Program-made: the position numbers and the translations under genes | In this document: positions 1 through 7,828 of the stretch, in pieces | Numbering within the stretch: the first letter of the stretch is position 1 | How the letters are laid out: every line of letters starts with the position of its first letter | Notes under the pieces: model-generated | Told to the model about the DNA's origin: nothing | Databases searched by the model: none | What the model saw: the letters and a program-made list of their open reading frames with translations, nothing else | NCBI GenBank assembly: GCA_964412195.1 | Contig: CAYPNP010000007.1 | Coordinates: 1 to 64,000 of the forward strand | DNA: 64,000 nt | Reading direction: 5' to 3' | From: CAYPNP01 sp964412195 | GTDB lineage: Bacteria > Acidobacteriota > JAAYUB01

Positions 1-626
1 TAGCAGGCGAGGACGCCGGCCAGGCTCAGCAGGGACTCCAGCAGCACCAGGCCCAGCACGCCGGCGAGGTTGGCCCACACGGCCCGGGCGCTGGTCGTCA
101 CCGCCTCCCAGCCCCCCAGGCCTCGGTCGACGATCAGCGGATAGGCGAAGAGGAAGACCGTGCCGACGATCAGGGCCACGGCGAAAATCAGCAGATAGAA
201 CAGGGCGATGCTCCCGCCGAGCAGGAGGCAGCCGGACTCGTCCTGCATCTCGGCCATGGAGATGACCCCGAAGAAGATGAGCCCGATGCCGACCAGGACC
301 ACCGGGAAGATCACCAGGAAACTGGCCCCCATGGTCACCAGCGTGGCCACCAGGCTCTGCACGAAATGGTCGAAGCCGCGGAACAGGGTCTCGAACGGGA
401 CCGGCTCGCCCCTCATCTTCTGCAGGAAGCAGAGGTAGATCCCGCACATCATCGGCCCCATCAGCAGCAGCGGGAACGCGCCGCCGATGAGCAGGCCCAC
501 CAGGGCGATCCCCAGGAAGAGCCAGTACTGGCCGCGGATGAGCGCCCAGCCCTGCTCCAGGCACTGCCCGGGGCGGACCCGCACGCGCACGAATTCGACC
601 GTCGGATTCCGGATTGCCTGTTCCAT
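1..626 (-). CDS. Integral membrane protein, C-terminus cut by window edge
   Basis: The reverse-strand frame opens at an ATG at 626, behind a GGAGAG ribosome site, and stays open to base 1, so the C-terminus is missing. The 208 visible residues contain hydrophobic stretches near residues 34-70, 92-120, 133-162 and 187-208. A short polar segment (about 163-182, with GGWEAVTTS) precedes the last one. This is the pattern of small multi-pass membrane proteins of unknown function. No catalytic motif is visible and no function is assigned. It starts 40 bases after the kinase-like gene at 667-1332 on the same strand, so the two are probably co-transcribed. I am confident that it is a real gene and that it is membrane embedded. 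Confidence 0.7.
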   Translation of the reverse strand, partial: MEQAIRNPTVEFVRVRVRPGQCLEQGWALIRGQYWLFLGIALVGLLIGGAFPLLLMGPMMCGIYLCFLQKMRGEPVPFETLFRGFDHFVQSLVATLVTMGASFLVIFPVVLVGIGLIFFGVISMAEMQDESGCLLLGGSIALFYLLIFAVALIVGTVFLFAYPLIVDRGLGGWEAVTTSARAVWANLAGVLGLVLLESLLSLAGVLAC

Positions 627-666
627 GGTTGTCTCTCCTGTCCGCACTGTTTGGACCAACCGCCGC

Positions 667-1332
667 TCATACCAGCAGAAACGCGCTGAGCACCGCCAGG
701 GTCACGACCAGGACCACGGGGTTGTCCCACGCGCCGGGGCACAACGCCTCCGCTCCGCCCCCTGCGGCGGCAGCCGCGCCGAGCGCATGCCATGGCACCG
801 GCCGGGGCGCCCCCAGGACCCAGCCCCCCAGGGCGGCGGCGGCCAGCGCGGCGGCCACGAAGGCGGCCAGGCCGGCTCCTGTCTTCCGGCTCTCCGGCAG
901 GCCGCGCGCCCGACTCCACCATCGGCCGGCTACCGCGGCCGCGGCGTCTCCGCAAGACATCATCAGCACCGACAGGGCCACGATGTCCGCACGGCCCCTC
1001 GCCCAGAGGAAGAGGATGAACAAGACGGGCAGGAGGACGCCCGCGCCGAGGTAGGCGGCCCGCTTGCCGGCGCCGGCCTCCCGCAGCCGCTGAAGGTTGC
1101 CCCGCGCGTTGCCCGCTAGCATCCACGCCACCGGGACCGCCGCCAGGTACCATGGTTTCACCCACAAGGCCAGCGGCACCACGGACAGGCCGGCGATCAC
1201 GTGGAAGGCCTTGCGGGCGGCGAAGGGCGGGACGCGCCCGCCTCCGACGAGTTGGGCCGCCAGCCGGCCCAGGCCGGCCAGTCCGGCCACCCACAGGACG
1301 ACGACGATGACGGCGATGGCCTGTTCGCTCAT
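667..1332 (-). CDS. Polyprenol/phytol kinase-like (CTP-dependent) membrane protein
   Basis: This 221-residue, strongly hydrophobic protein has about six membrane segments. Two features recall the dolichol kinase/phytol kinase and CDP-diglyceride synthetase-like family: a GDAAAAVAGR motif near residue 130, and a C-terminal EALCPGAWDN segment resembling the family's E...DN motif. These enzymes phosphorylate isoprenoid alcohols at the membrane. The substrate here cannot be told. The ATG at 1332 is chosen because the hydrophobic N-terminus (MSEQAIAV) begins there. The frame is open further upstream, to 1443, but that part is arginine-rich and overlaps the promoter region of the helicase gene. It lies in tandem with the membrane protein at 1-626 and diverges from the helicase at 1524. 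Confidence 0.65.
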   Translation of the reverse strand: MSEQAIAVIVVVLWVAGLAGLGRLAAQLVGGGRVPPFAARKAFHVIAGLSVVPLALWVKPWYLAAVPVAWMLAGNARGNLQRLREAGAGKRAAYLGAGVLLPVLFILFLWARGRADIVALSVLMMSCGDAAAAVAGRWWSRARGLPESRKTGAGLAAFVAAALAAAALGGWVLGAPRPVPWHALGAAAAAGGGAEALCPGAWDNPVVLVVTLAVLSAFLLV

Positions 1333-1456
1333 GGCAATCCGGTCGCCTCCCCGTCGCGGCCTATCTTGCCGCGGCCTTTCGATGGATTTAACGCCGTGCC
1401 TCCATCTTACCCGAGTTCGACGCCGCGGGAAAGGTACTTCCATCCGGCCGGGAAGG

Positions 1457-1485
1457 TTGAATTGTCGGACCGAAAAGCCTATGAT
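1457..1485 (+). promoter_or_regulatory. Sigma70-type promoter for DEAD-box helicase
   Basis: TTGAAT (1457-1462) and TATGAT (1480-1485) are separated by exactly 17 bases. Transcription would begin near 1492, giving a leader of about 32 bases before the ATG at 1524. Confidence 0.55.
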
Positions 1486-1523
1486 ACGCGGTTGGATGCC
1501 TGATGAATGAGAGGAACTCCGCC

Positions 1524-3032
1524 ATGAACGAACCAGAAATTCCCATCACTACGCCCGCGCCGGACCACGGCCACAGTGAAGAGCACATCGTCGAACCCGA
1601 GAACCCGCTTCCCCCGCTGACCGTCGAGGCCCTCAGCGAGGGCATGCGGCAGGCGGCGGCCCGGGCCGGCTGGAAGGCCCTCATGCCGGTGCAGTCCAAG
1701 GCGATCCCGTACCTGCTGGCCCGGCGGGACCTGATGATCCAGTCCCGCACCGGCAGCGGCAAGACCGGCGCGTTCATCCTGCCGATCCTCGAGCGGATCG
1801 ACCCCGCCCGCCCCGCCTGCCAGGCCCTGGTCCTGGTGCCCACCCGCGAGCTGGCCCGCCAGGTCACCCACGAGGCCGAGGTGCTCGCCGGCCCGACGGG
1901 CGTTCGCACGGTGCCGGTCTACGGCGGCGTCGGCTACGGCGCGCAGCTGGACGGGCTGAAGCGGGGCGCACACCTGGTGGTGGGGACGCCCGGCCGCATC
2001 CTCGACCACCTGATGCGCCGCTCGCTCTCGCTGGAGCACCTGGATTTGCTGGTCTTCGACGAGGCCGACCGGCTCCTGTCCATGGGCTTCTTCCCCGACA
2101 TGAAGGAGGTCCAGAGCTACCTGCCGCGGCGGCGGGTGAACGCCTGCATGTTCTCCGCCACCTTCCCCGGGCCGGTGATGCGCCTGGCCGGCGAGTTCAT
2201 GCACGAACCCGGTTTCCTGAGCCTGAGCCGGGACCGCGTCCACGTGGAGGAGACCGAGCACATCTACTACGTCGTGCCGCCCATGAACAAGGACCGCTGC
2301 CTGGTCCGGATCATCGAGATGGAGAACCCGCCGTCCGCCATCATCTTCTGCAACACCAAGGCGCACGTGCACTACCTGACGGTGGTGCTGCAGCGCTTCG
2401 GCTACGACGCCGACGAGCTCAGCGCGGACCTGCCGCAAGCGGCCCGGGAGGAGGTCATGGCGCGGGTGCGGAAGGGCTTCCTGCGCTTCCTGGTCGCCAC
2501 CGACCTGGCCGGGCGCGGCATCGACATCCCCGAGCTGACCCACGTCTTCCTCTACGAGGTCCCGGAGGAGCACGAGGGCTACATCCACCGGGCCGGGCGG
2601 ACCGGCCGGGCCGGAGCCACCGGCACCGCCATCTCGCTGGTCTCGAGCATGGAAGAGCTGGAGCTGCGCGCCATCGCCAAGAAGTACAAGATCGACTTTG
2701 AAAAGCGGGAGATGCCGACCGACGAGGAGTTCGAGGCCATCGTGTCCGAGCGGCTGACCGCGCTGCTGGAGCAGCAGCTGCGCATCCGCGACAAGCTGGA
2801 GGTGGAACGGATGCGGCGCTTCCTGCCGCTAGCCCGCGGGCTGGCCCAGGCCGAGGACGAGCTGGCGGTCATCGCCATGCTGCTGGACGACTATTACCAG
2901 GCCTCGCTGCACGGCCGGCCGGCCCATCCGACCGCCGCGCCGCCACGGGCCGAGTTCCGCCCGCGCCCGTCCTCCGGCGACCGACCGGAGGGCGGAGATA
3001 AGAAGCGCCGCCGTCCCCGCCGACGGAGATAG
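1524..3032 (+). CDS. DEAD-box ATP-dependent RNA helicase
   Basis: An RNA helicase of superfamily 2, 502 residues. Motifs in order: Q-motif region with MPVQ (54-57), motif I TGSGKT (76-81), PTREL (106-110), TPGR (155-158), the DEAD box (179-182), SAT (211-213), and HRAGRTGR (355-362). After the two RecA-like domains comes a helical segment, then an Arg/Pro-rich basic tail (about 460-502) of the kind that helps bind RNA. Members unwind structured RNA in ribosome assembly, cold adaptation or mRNA decay. Which role applies here is not visible. The ATG at 1524 is preferred over the in-frame ATG at 1503 because GAGAGG sits about 9 bases before it. It is a single gene with its own promoter at 1457-1485. 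Confidence 0.95.
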   Translation: MNEPEIPITTPAPDHGHSEEHIVEPENPLPPLTVEALSEGMRQAAARAGWKALMPVQSKAIPYLLARRDLMIQSRTGSGKTGAFILPILERIDPARPACQALVLVPTRELARQVTHEAEVLAGPTGVRTVPVYGGVGYGAQLDGLKRGAHLVVGTPGRILDHLMRRSLSLEHLDLLVFDEADRLLSMGFFPDMKEVQSYLPRRRVNACMFSATFPGPVMRLAGEFMHEPGFLSLSRDRVHVEETEHIYYVVPPMNKDRCLVRIIEMENPPSAIIFCNTKAHVHYLTVVLQRFGYDADELSADLPQAAREEVMARVRKGFLRFLVATDLAGRGIDIPELTHVFLYEVPEEHEGYIHRAGRTGRAGATGTAISLVSSMEELELRAIAKKYKIDFEKREMPTDEEFEAIVSERLTALLEQQLRIRDKLEVERMRRFLPLARGLAQAEDELAVIAMLLDDYYQASLHGRPAHPTAAPPRAEFRPRPSSGDRPEGGDKKRRRPRRRR

Positions 3033-3510
3033 GTAGTCCGGGTCGGGCCGGCGCAGTCCGGATCGGCCCGATCCGGAATCCGGTTTGGACCATCGGCAGA
3101 AGCGCAGGGCCGGTGCCAGGCTCCGTCACAACCCGTCACAATCAGGCACTACACGGATGCCGGCGAGCAGTCAGTACCGGTGAGCGTCAACTACCGGCGG
3201 GCGACTTGGTTCAGCTGGAGACAACGAATTGCATCTGACAGGATATGGATAACTGAATGACATCCCGCGCCGGCGGCTGACGCCTGCCGGGACTGATTGC
3301 GGTGGCGGGATCAACGTGTTGGCGGCCCGCCGTGCGGGCTCACCAGTGTGCACCGCGTCGCCTCGTCACGGGGCGATCCTGCCTGATCTCCTGCCGGGGG
3401 TGAACAGCGATGCGTCACACCATCCCCCGGCCGGGGGACGCAGTCTGCGCCGGGATTGCAATGAGGCCAGGCTCCATCACAATTCACTGGCAGTATCCGC
3501 ACTTGACTGG
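3033..3510. other. 478-base gap without a recognisable gene
   Basis: Open frames here are short and have no family-like features. The only structure seen is a pair of direct 17-base copies of the GCCAGGCTCC(G/A)TCACAA type at 3115-3131 and 3466-3482, differing at one base. These may be remnants of an intergenic repeat. Confidence 0.5.
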
Positions 3511-4059
3511 TCAGCCGGCCGGCCCGCCAACCCGATACAGGTAAACCGGCGTCCGGTACAGGTCGCAGGCGCGGATGACCTTCTCGGGAGCCCACCCCGG
3601 GACGGCGAAGGTGTGGGTCAGGACGGCGGCGCCGGGGGGCAGCTCGGCCTCGAATTTGGCCTGCAGGTGGAGCATGGCACTTGGGTAAAGATAGCAGACC
3701 ACCAAGCCGGTCCCGCGAAGGTCCGCGGCGAAAAAGTCCCGGCGGACGATCCGCAGGTTGCGGCAGGGCCGGACCACCTGGCGGCATCGAAGGAACAGCC
3801 AGGGCACCGGAGAGATCTCGTACGCCGTCACCGTCCGTTCCGGCCAGCGCCGCGCCAGCGGGAAAGCCAGCGTGCCCCAGCCCGCGCCCAGTTCCGCGAC
3901 CGGACCGCCGGGATCGTCTGGGAGAAACCGGAGAAGTTCCCGCCGCACCCGGGGCGAGGTGGGCATGGGGGATATCCCGTACCGTAGCGTGTACACGATC
4001 ACGGAAATCGCCCCCAATGCGATTCCCGCCGCCACGATGAATCCGAAGATGGCCGCCAT
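3511..4059 (-). CDS. Membrane-anchored class I SAM-dependent methyltransferase
   Basis: A 182-residue protein. It begins with one hydrophobic helix (about residues 3-24), then a Rossmann-like methyltransferase core whose SAM-binding motif is ELGAGWG (about 56-62), followed by an acidic residue in YEIS at the end of the next strand. The later CYLYPSAM segment sits where such enzymes have their post-II motif. The substrate is unknown. The start at 4059 is chosen because GGAAGG precedes that ATG and the hydrophobic helix begins there. Upstream in-frame ATGs (to 4113) would add a polar stretch with no support. It is divergent from the HAD gene at 4158 with a short shared upstream region. Confidence 0.75.
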   Translation of the reverse strand: MAAIFGFIVAAGIALGAISVIVYTLRYGISPMPTSPRVRRELLRFLPDDPGGPVAELGAGWGTLAFPLARRWPERTVTAYEISPVPWLFLRCRQVVRPCRNLRIVRRDFFAADLRGTGLVVCYLYPSAMLHLQAKFEAELPPGAAVLTHTFAVPGWAPEKVIRACDLYRTPVYLYRVGGPAG

Positions 4060-4157
4060 GACACCCGCCCTTCCGGTATAATGCACCATACCGGAGCCGG
4101 CCGCGGAATGCAACTCCCCGCGGCGCCGGCCCCTCGACTCCGCCAGGAGGTCACCGC

Positions 4158-4733
4158 ATGCCGCCGCCGGATCGCGCCCTGCTCTTCGACTGGGGCAACA
4201 CCCTGATGGAGGACATCCCGGGATTCACCGGCCCCATGACCGGCTGGCCCCGCGTGGCGGTCATCCCCGGCGTGCCCGAGACCCTGGCCGGACTGAAACC
4301 ATCCTGGCGGTTGGCGATGGCCACCAACGCGGCCGACTCCGACGAGCCGGACATCCGGGCGGCACTGCGCCGGGGGGCCCTCGATCCGCTCATTGAGGAG
4401 ATCTACTGCTTCCGGCGGCTCGGATTCAAGAAACCTTCCCCCGAGTTTTTCCAGGCCGTGCTGGCAGACCTCAGCTTGCCTGCTGGACGAGTGGTGATGG
4501 TCGGAGACAGCCTGGATGGAGACGTCTTCGGCGCGGTGCAGGCCGGGCTGCGGGCGGTCTGGTTCCACCCCGGCGGACCGGAGATCGTCGACACCCCTCA
4601 GATCCGCACCCTGCGCGACTTCCGCGCCCTGCCCGCCCTTCTCATGGAACTCGCCCCGGACCTTGCCCAAGATTCATTATCCGCGGAAATCCGCGTCAAA
4701 GATGGACGGCCGGCCGGAAGTGGACGCGGATAA
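4158..4733 (+). CDS. HAD-superfamily phosphatase-like hydrolase
   Basis: A 191-residue haloacid dehalogenase-type hydrolase. Motif I is DWGNT (11-15; the second Asp of the usual DxDxT is Gly, as in many HAD-IA members). Motif II is the Thr in ATNA, the motif III Lys is in KKPS, and motif IV is GDSLDGD. Such enzymes dephosphorylate small phosphometabolites; the substrate is not predictable. AGGAGG lies 8 bases before the ATG, so the start is secure. A TATAAT at 4077-4082 could be its -10 box, without a good -35. The last ~25 residues are encoded by bases that merge into the GCGGAT-type repeat after the gene, so the original C-terminus was probably shorter. Confidence 0.85.
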   Translation: MPPPDRALLFDWGNTLMEDIPGFTGPMTGWPRVAVIPGVPETLAGLKPSWRLAMATNAADSDEPDIRAALRRGALDPLIEEIYCFRRLGFKKPSPEFFQAVLADLSLPAGRVVMVGDSLDGDVFGAVQAGLRAVWFHPGGPEIVDTPQIRTLRDFRALPALLMELAPDLAQDSLSAEIRVKDGRPAGSGRG

Positions 4734-4815
4734 ACGCGGATGGACGCGGATCGGGCATTAATCCATTTAATTTCATCATAATAGATCATAATGAATCTGC
4801 GTTCATCTGCGTTGA
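4719..4815. repeat. Mirrored GACGCGGAT / ATCTGCGTT low-complexity repeat
   Basis: Three GACGCGGAT-type units occupy 4719-4751. The same family recurs in the opposite orientation at 4795-4815 (ATCTGCGTTCATCTGCGTT), separated by an AT-rich spacer. The two halves are partly complementary and could pair. The repeat lies between convergent genes. Confidence 0.6.
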
Positions 4816-4868
4816 ATCATTCGTCTTGATCCATGTTCACCCGTGGTTAAAAGCTTTTCCGCTTGCGG

Positions 4869-6875
4869 TCAATTCCCCGCCAGGTAGTCCGCCAGGGCCA
4901 GGCGATCGGCTTCCTCGAGCTGCCCCGAACCGTCGAAATCCGCCCCCAACGGCCAGAAGCACGGCATCTGCCCGGCGCGCAGTTGCCCCGCCAGCACCAA
5001 CGCCACTACGGTGAGGTCCAGAGCCCCCGCCGCGCCGCTGGCGTCCACGTCGCCCGGGGCGCCGCTTTCGAAGGCGCCGCAATCGGGCGCCGCGCCCAGG
5101 AAGCCGTCGTTGATCCCGGGGATCGGGATGCCACCGTCAATGCCCGGCGAGCCGGCCTGCAGACCCAGCTCCAGCAACTTGGACAGCGCGGGCCAGCCGG
5201 AGAGCAGCTCCGTGGCCAGCAGGGGATCGCCCCACAGCCCGTGCAGCTCCTGGCCCACCGCAGCCTGGAAGGAGGGCAGGTCCGGGTAGCGGGTGTTGTT
5301 CAGCGGCTCGTCGGGCTCGGTCACCCACTTGAAGGCGTAGGTGTCGTCCAGCTCGCGGGTGCTGTACAGCAGGTCGTAATCAAAAAAGTCGTTCCGGTGG
5401 TAGCTGCCGCCGGTGTACATGTCGCCGTTGAAGACCCGGCCTCGGGCGGAGAAGACGTTGTTGAGGTAGACGAAGTCCTGCTGCTCGGCCGGCTCGCCTC
5501 GGTAGAGGCAGTACTCCGCGTCGCCCTGGCCCGGGACAGGCGGCACCTTCTCCCGCACCGTATTGTGGTAGAAGAGGACGTTGCGGGTGATCCCCGGCAC
5601 GCCGGTGTTCTGCTTCAGGCACCCCTGGTGGAAGCCGTGGATGACGTTGCGCACCACGAACATCGGCCCAGAATAGAAGGGGGCGGCGCTGACGGCGTTC
5701 TCGCACTTGCCCAGCCGGTTGCGGAAGACCCGCCCATTGACCTGGTGCCCGTCCAGCTCGATGGCGTCGTCCTTGCAATCGAAGATGACGTTGTCGTAGA
5801 GGTCCAGCTCGCGGTCGGGCCAGGTCGCCAGGACGTCGGGGTCGTCCGGGCCCAGCACCGGTTCGCCGCCCTCGTCCCCGTCGGGGTGGACGCCGTCCAC
5901 GACGCCGTAGATGACGTTCCCCCGGATGGTCACCCAGGCGCCCGGCTTGTACTCCAGGTGGATGCCGAAGTAGCTCTGGCCCGGCACGTTCTCGTTGGTC
6001 GGGCCGGGCCCCTGGCTCTCGTCCATGGCGTCGTGGACATCGTCGCCGATGACGTTGTCCAGGATCAGGAAGTGCCCGGCGTAGGGCGGGTCGGACTCCT
6101 CGCCGTGCTGGATGAAGATGTTGCTGGTGTAGTCCCCCGGCTGGCTGTCGTGGACGTAGCAGTGGCGGACCACGATATGGTGGCACCCCCGCAGGTTGAT
6201 GCCGTCGCCGCTCTCGTTGTGGACCTCCAGCCCCTCGAAGGCGAAGTGGGCGCAGCCCTCCAGCAGGATGCCGCCGTCGGCGTCGCCCTGGATCACCGGT
6301 TTCACGGATCCCTGGGCGGTGACCACGACGGGATGCTCGGCCGTGCCGGAGCGGCCATACAAGTGGATGCCGGCGGCGTAGGTCCCCGCGGTGAGTCGGA
6401 TCTCGTCGCCGGGCTGGAGGTCGGCGAGGGCGCTGTCCAGCTCGGACTGGCTGGCGACGGCGACGGTCCGCACGGAGATCGGCAACACGTACTCGGGCCG
6501 CGTCGAGACGGAAGCGAGCACCGGATTGGTCCCGGTGACGCCGTCGGGGTCGGACAAGGTCGCCCTCAGCTCATAGGTTGTCTCCGGCGCCAGCCCGAAC
6601 AGGCTGGTGGCCATGTGGTTGCCGTCGAACCGGCGGAAGTCGTGCCCCCGCTTCCAGGCGGCGTCCCCCGCGCGCCGGTACTCGATCGTCGCCGTCTCGT
6701 CGAAGTCCAGGCCGGACAAGGTGAGGGTGACTCCAGCGGTTTCGAAGTTGCCGTAGGTTTCCACGGCGGTGATGGCAGCAGCCTCTGCCGGCAGGAGGAA
6801 GGCGGCCAGCCAGAACAGGATCATCGCCATGTGGCACAGCCCATTCCAAGACAGGTTGCTCAATTGCTTTCCCAT
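4869..6875 (-). CDS. Secreted right-handed beta-helix protein with dockerin-like C-terminus
   Basis: A 668-residue exported protein. The N-terminus has a signal peptide (hydrophobic core about 16-32, ending PAEAAA). A fibronectin-III-like segment (about 35-125) follows, then a long region (about 140-560) rich in short N/G/V-containing turns such as NESGDGINL and YDNVIFDCKDD. Those are typical of parallel beta-helix pectate-lyase-like folds that bind or cleave polysaccharides. The last ~65 residues contain two Asp-rich loops (GDVDASG and ADFDGSG) arranged like a dockerin type I duplicated Ca2+ loop. No catalytic residues can be assigned with confidence. The ATG at 6875, 5 bases after GGAGGGG, is preferred to a TTG at 6887. 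It converges with the HAD gene. Confidence 0.8.
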   Translation of the reverse strand: MGKQLSNLSWNGLCHMAMILFWLAAFLLPAEAAAITAVETYGNFETAGVTLTLSGLDFDETATIEYRRAGDAAWKRGHDFRRFDGNHMATSLFGLAPETTYELRATLSDPDGVTGTNPVLASVSTRPEYVLPISVRTVAVASQSELDSALADLQPGDEIRLTAGTYAAGIHLYGRSGTAEHPVVVTAQGSVKPVIQGDADGGILLEGCAHFAFEGLEVHNESGDGINLRGCHHIVVRHCYVHDSQPGDYTSNIFIQHGEESDPPYAGHFLILDNVIGDDVHDAMDESQGPGPTNENVPGQSYFGIHLEYKPGAWVTIRGNVIYGVVDGVHPDGDEGGEPVLGPDDPDVLATWPDRELDLYDNVIFDCKDDAIELDGHQVNGRVFRNRLGKCENAVSAAPFYSGPMFVVRNVIHGFHQGCLKQNTGVPGITRNVLFYHNTVREKVPPVPGQGDAEYCLYRGEPAEQQDFVYLNNVFSARGRVFNGDMYTGGSYHRNDFFDYDLLYSTRELDDTYAFKWVTEPDEPLNNTRYPDLPSFQAAVGQELHGLWGDPLLATELLSGWPALSKLLELGLQAGSPGIDGGIPIPGINDGFLGAAPDCGAFESGAPGDVDASGAAGALDLTVVALVLAGQLRAGQMPCFWPLGADFDGSGQLEEADRLALADYLAGN

Positions 6876-7041
6876 GGTCCCCTCCAATGGGATCCGCCCG
6901 CTCCGTGGCGGGGGGAATCGCTTTTTTCACAAAATGGTAAAACTGACTGTAACTACCCATATCACCCCGGAAGGGCAAAGTAAATACCCAATCCTCTCCT
7001 GCAGCTTTACCGGCCTTTCCCATGGACTCTCCCGGGCGTGC

Positions 7042-7047
7042 TATAAT
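7042..7047 (+). promoter_or_regulatory. Possible -10 box (TATAAT) before alarmone-type hydrolase
   Basis: A perfect TATAAT lies 61 bases before the ATG at 7109. No convincing -35 is seen at 16-18 bases upstream. Confidence 0.35.
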
Positions 7048-7108
7048 TCCGCCACGGTGACCCGGACCGCGGGGCGCGGCGGCATTACTCGAAGGGAGGG
7101 GAAACGCC

Positions 7109-7672
7109 ATGGTTTTCACCGAATCGGAGCTCGGCCTGGTCCTGCAGGCGGTGCGGTTCTCCGCGGCGAAACATCAGAACCAGCGCCGCAAGGACGCCGC
7201 GGCCAGCCCCTACATCAACCACCCCGTCGAGGTGGCGGAGCTGCTGTGGCGCGTCGGCGGCGTGCGCGAGGTGCCGGTCATCGTGGCGGCGCTGCTCCAC
7301 GACACCCTGGAGGACACCGAGACGATCCCCGAGGAGCTCGCCGAGGCGTTCGGGCAGACGGTGCTCGGGCTGGTCCGGGAGCTCACCGACGACAAGCGCC
7401 TGCCGAAGGAGGAGCGCAAACGCCTCCAGGTGGAGCACGCCCCCGGGAAGAGCCCCGGCGCGAAGCTCATCAAGCTGGCCGACAAGATCTGCAACGTCCG
7501 GGACGTCACCCACAACCCGCCGCAGAACTGGACGCTGGACCGCCGCCGCGAGTACCTGGACTGGACGGTGCGGGTCGTGGCGGGCCTGCGCGGCGTCAAT
7601 CCGCCGCTCGAGGAAACGTACGACCGGGTCCTCGCCGAAGGCCGGCGACTCATAGGTATCGCCGGCAGCTGA
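7109..7672 (+). CDS. HD-domain small alarmone hydrolase-like protein (MESH1/SpoT-type)
   Basis: A 187-residue single-domain HD phosphohydrolase. Visible metal-site features are H22 in AAKH, H38 in YINHP, the HD pair 64-65 in LLHDTLEDT, and a later D in KLADKICN (about residue 128). These match the hydrolase half of RelA/SpoT and its stand-alone relatives, which remove pyrophosphate from (p)ppGpp or a related nucleotide. There is no synthetase, TGS or ACT domain, so it is a small hydrolase rather than a full-length Rel enzyme. GGAGGGGAAACGCC before the ATG supports the start. Repeats fill the space to the next gene. Confidence 0.8.
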   Translation: MVFTESELGLVLQAVRFSAAKHQNQRRKDAAASPYINHPVEVAELLWRVGGVREVPVIVAALLHDTLEDTETIPEELAEAFGQTVLGLVRELTDDKRLPKEERKRLQVEHAPGKSPGAKLIKLADKICNVRDVTHNPPQNWTLDRRREYLDWTVRVVAGLRGVNPPLEETYDRVLAEGRRLIGIAGS

Positions 7673-7680
7673 ATCTGGAC

Positions 7681-7774
7681 CAATTGCGGATTGCGAATTG
7701 CGGATTGCGAATTGGCAATCCGGGAGAGCGCTGGTTTGCGGATCGGAAATTCGCAATTCGAAATTCGCAATTGC
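7681..7774. repeat. GCGGATTGCGAATT-type repeat with inverted halves
   Basis: Units of the form GCGGATTGCGAATTG occupy about 7682-7715, and similar units run in the opposite sense at about 7741-7774 (AAATTCGCAATTCG). The halves are partly complementary. The same unit family recurs at 9336-9393 and 36481-36510. Confidence 0.7.
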
Positions 7775-7828
7775 ATTGATGTCCGAAAACGGCGAGTATT
7801 CCGCCCCGCCATCGCGTATAACCGGGCC

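Noticed and set aside
3115..3482. Two copies of a GCCAGGCTCC-type sequence as insertion sequence ends
   Set aside because: They are direct, not inverted, and only 17 bases long. No transposase lies between them.
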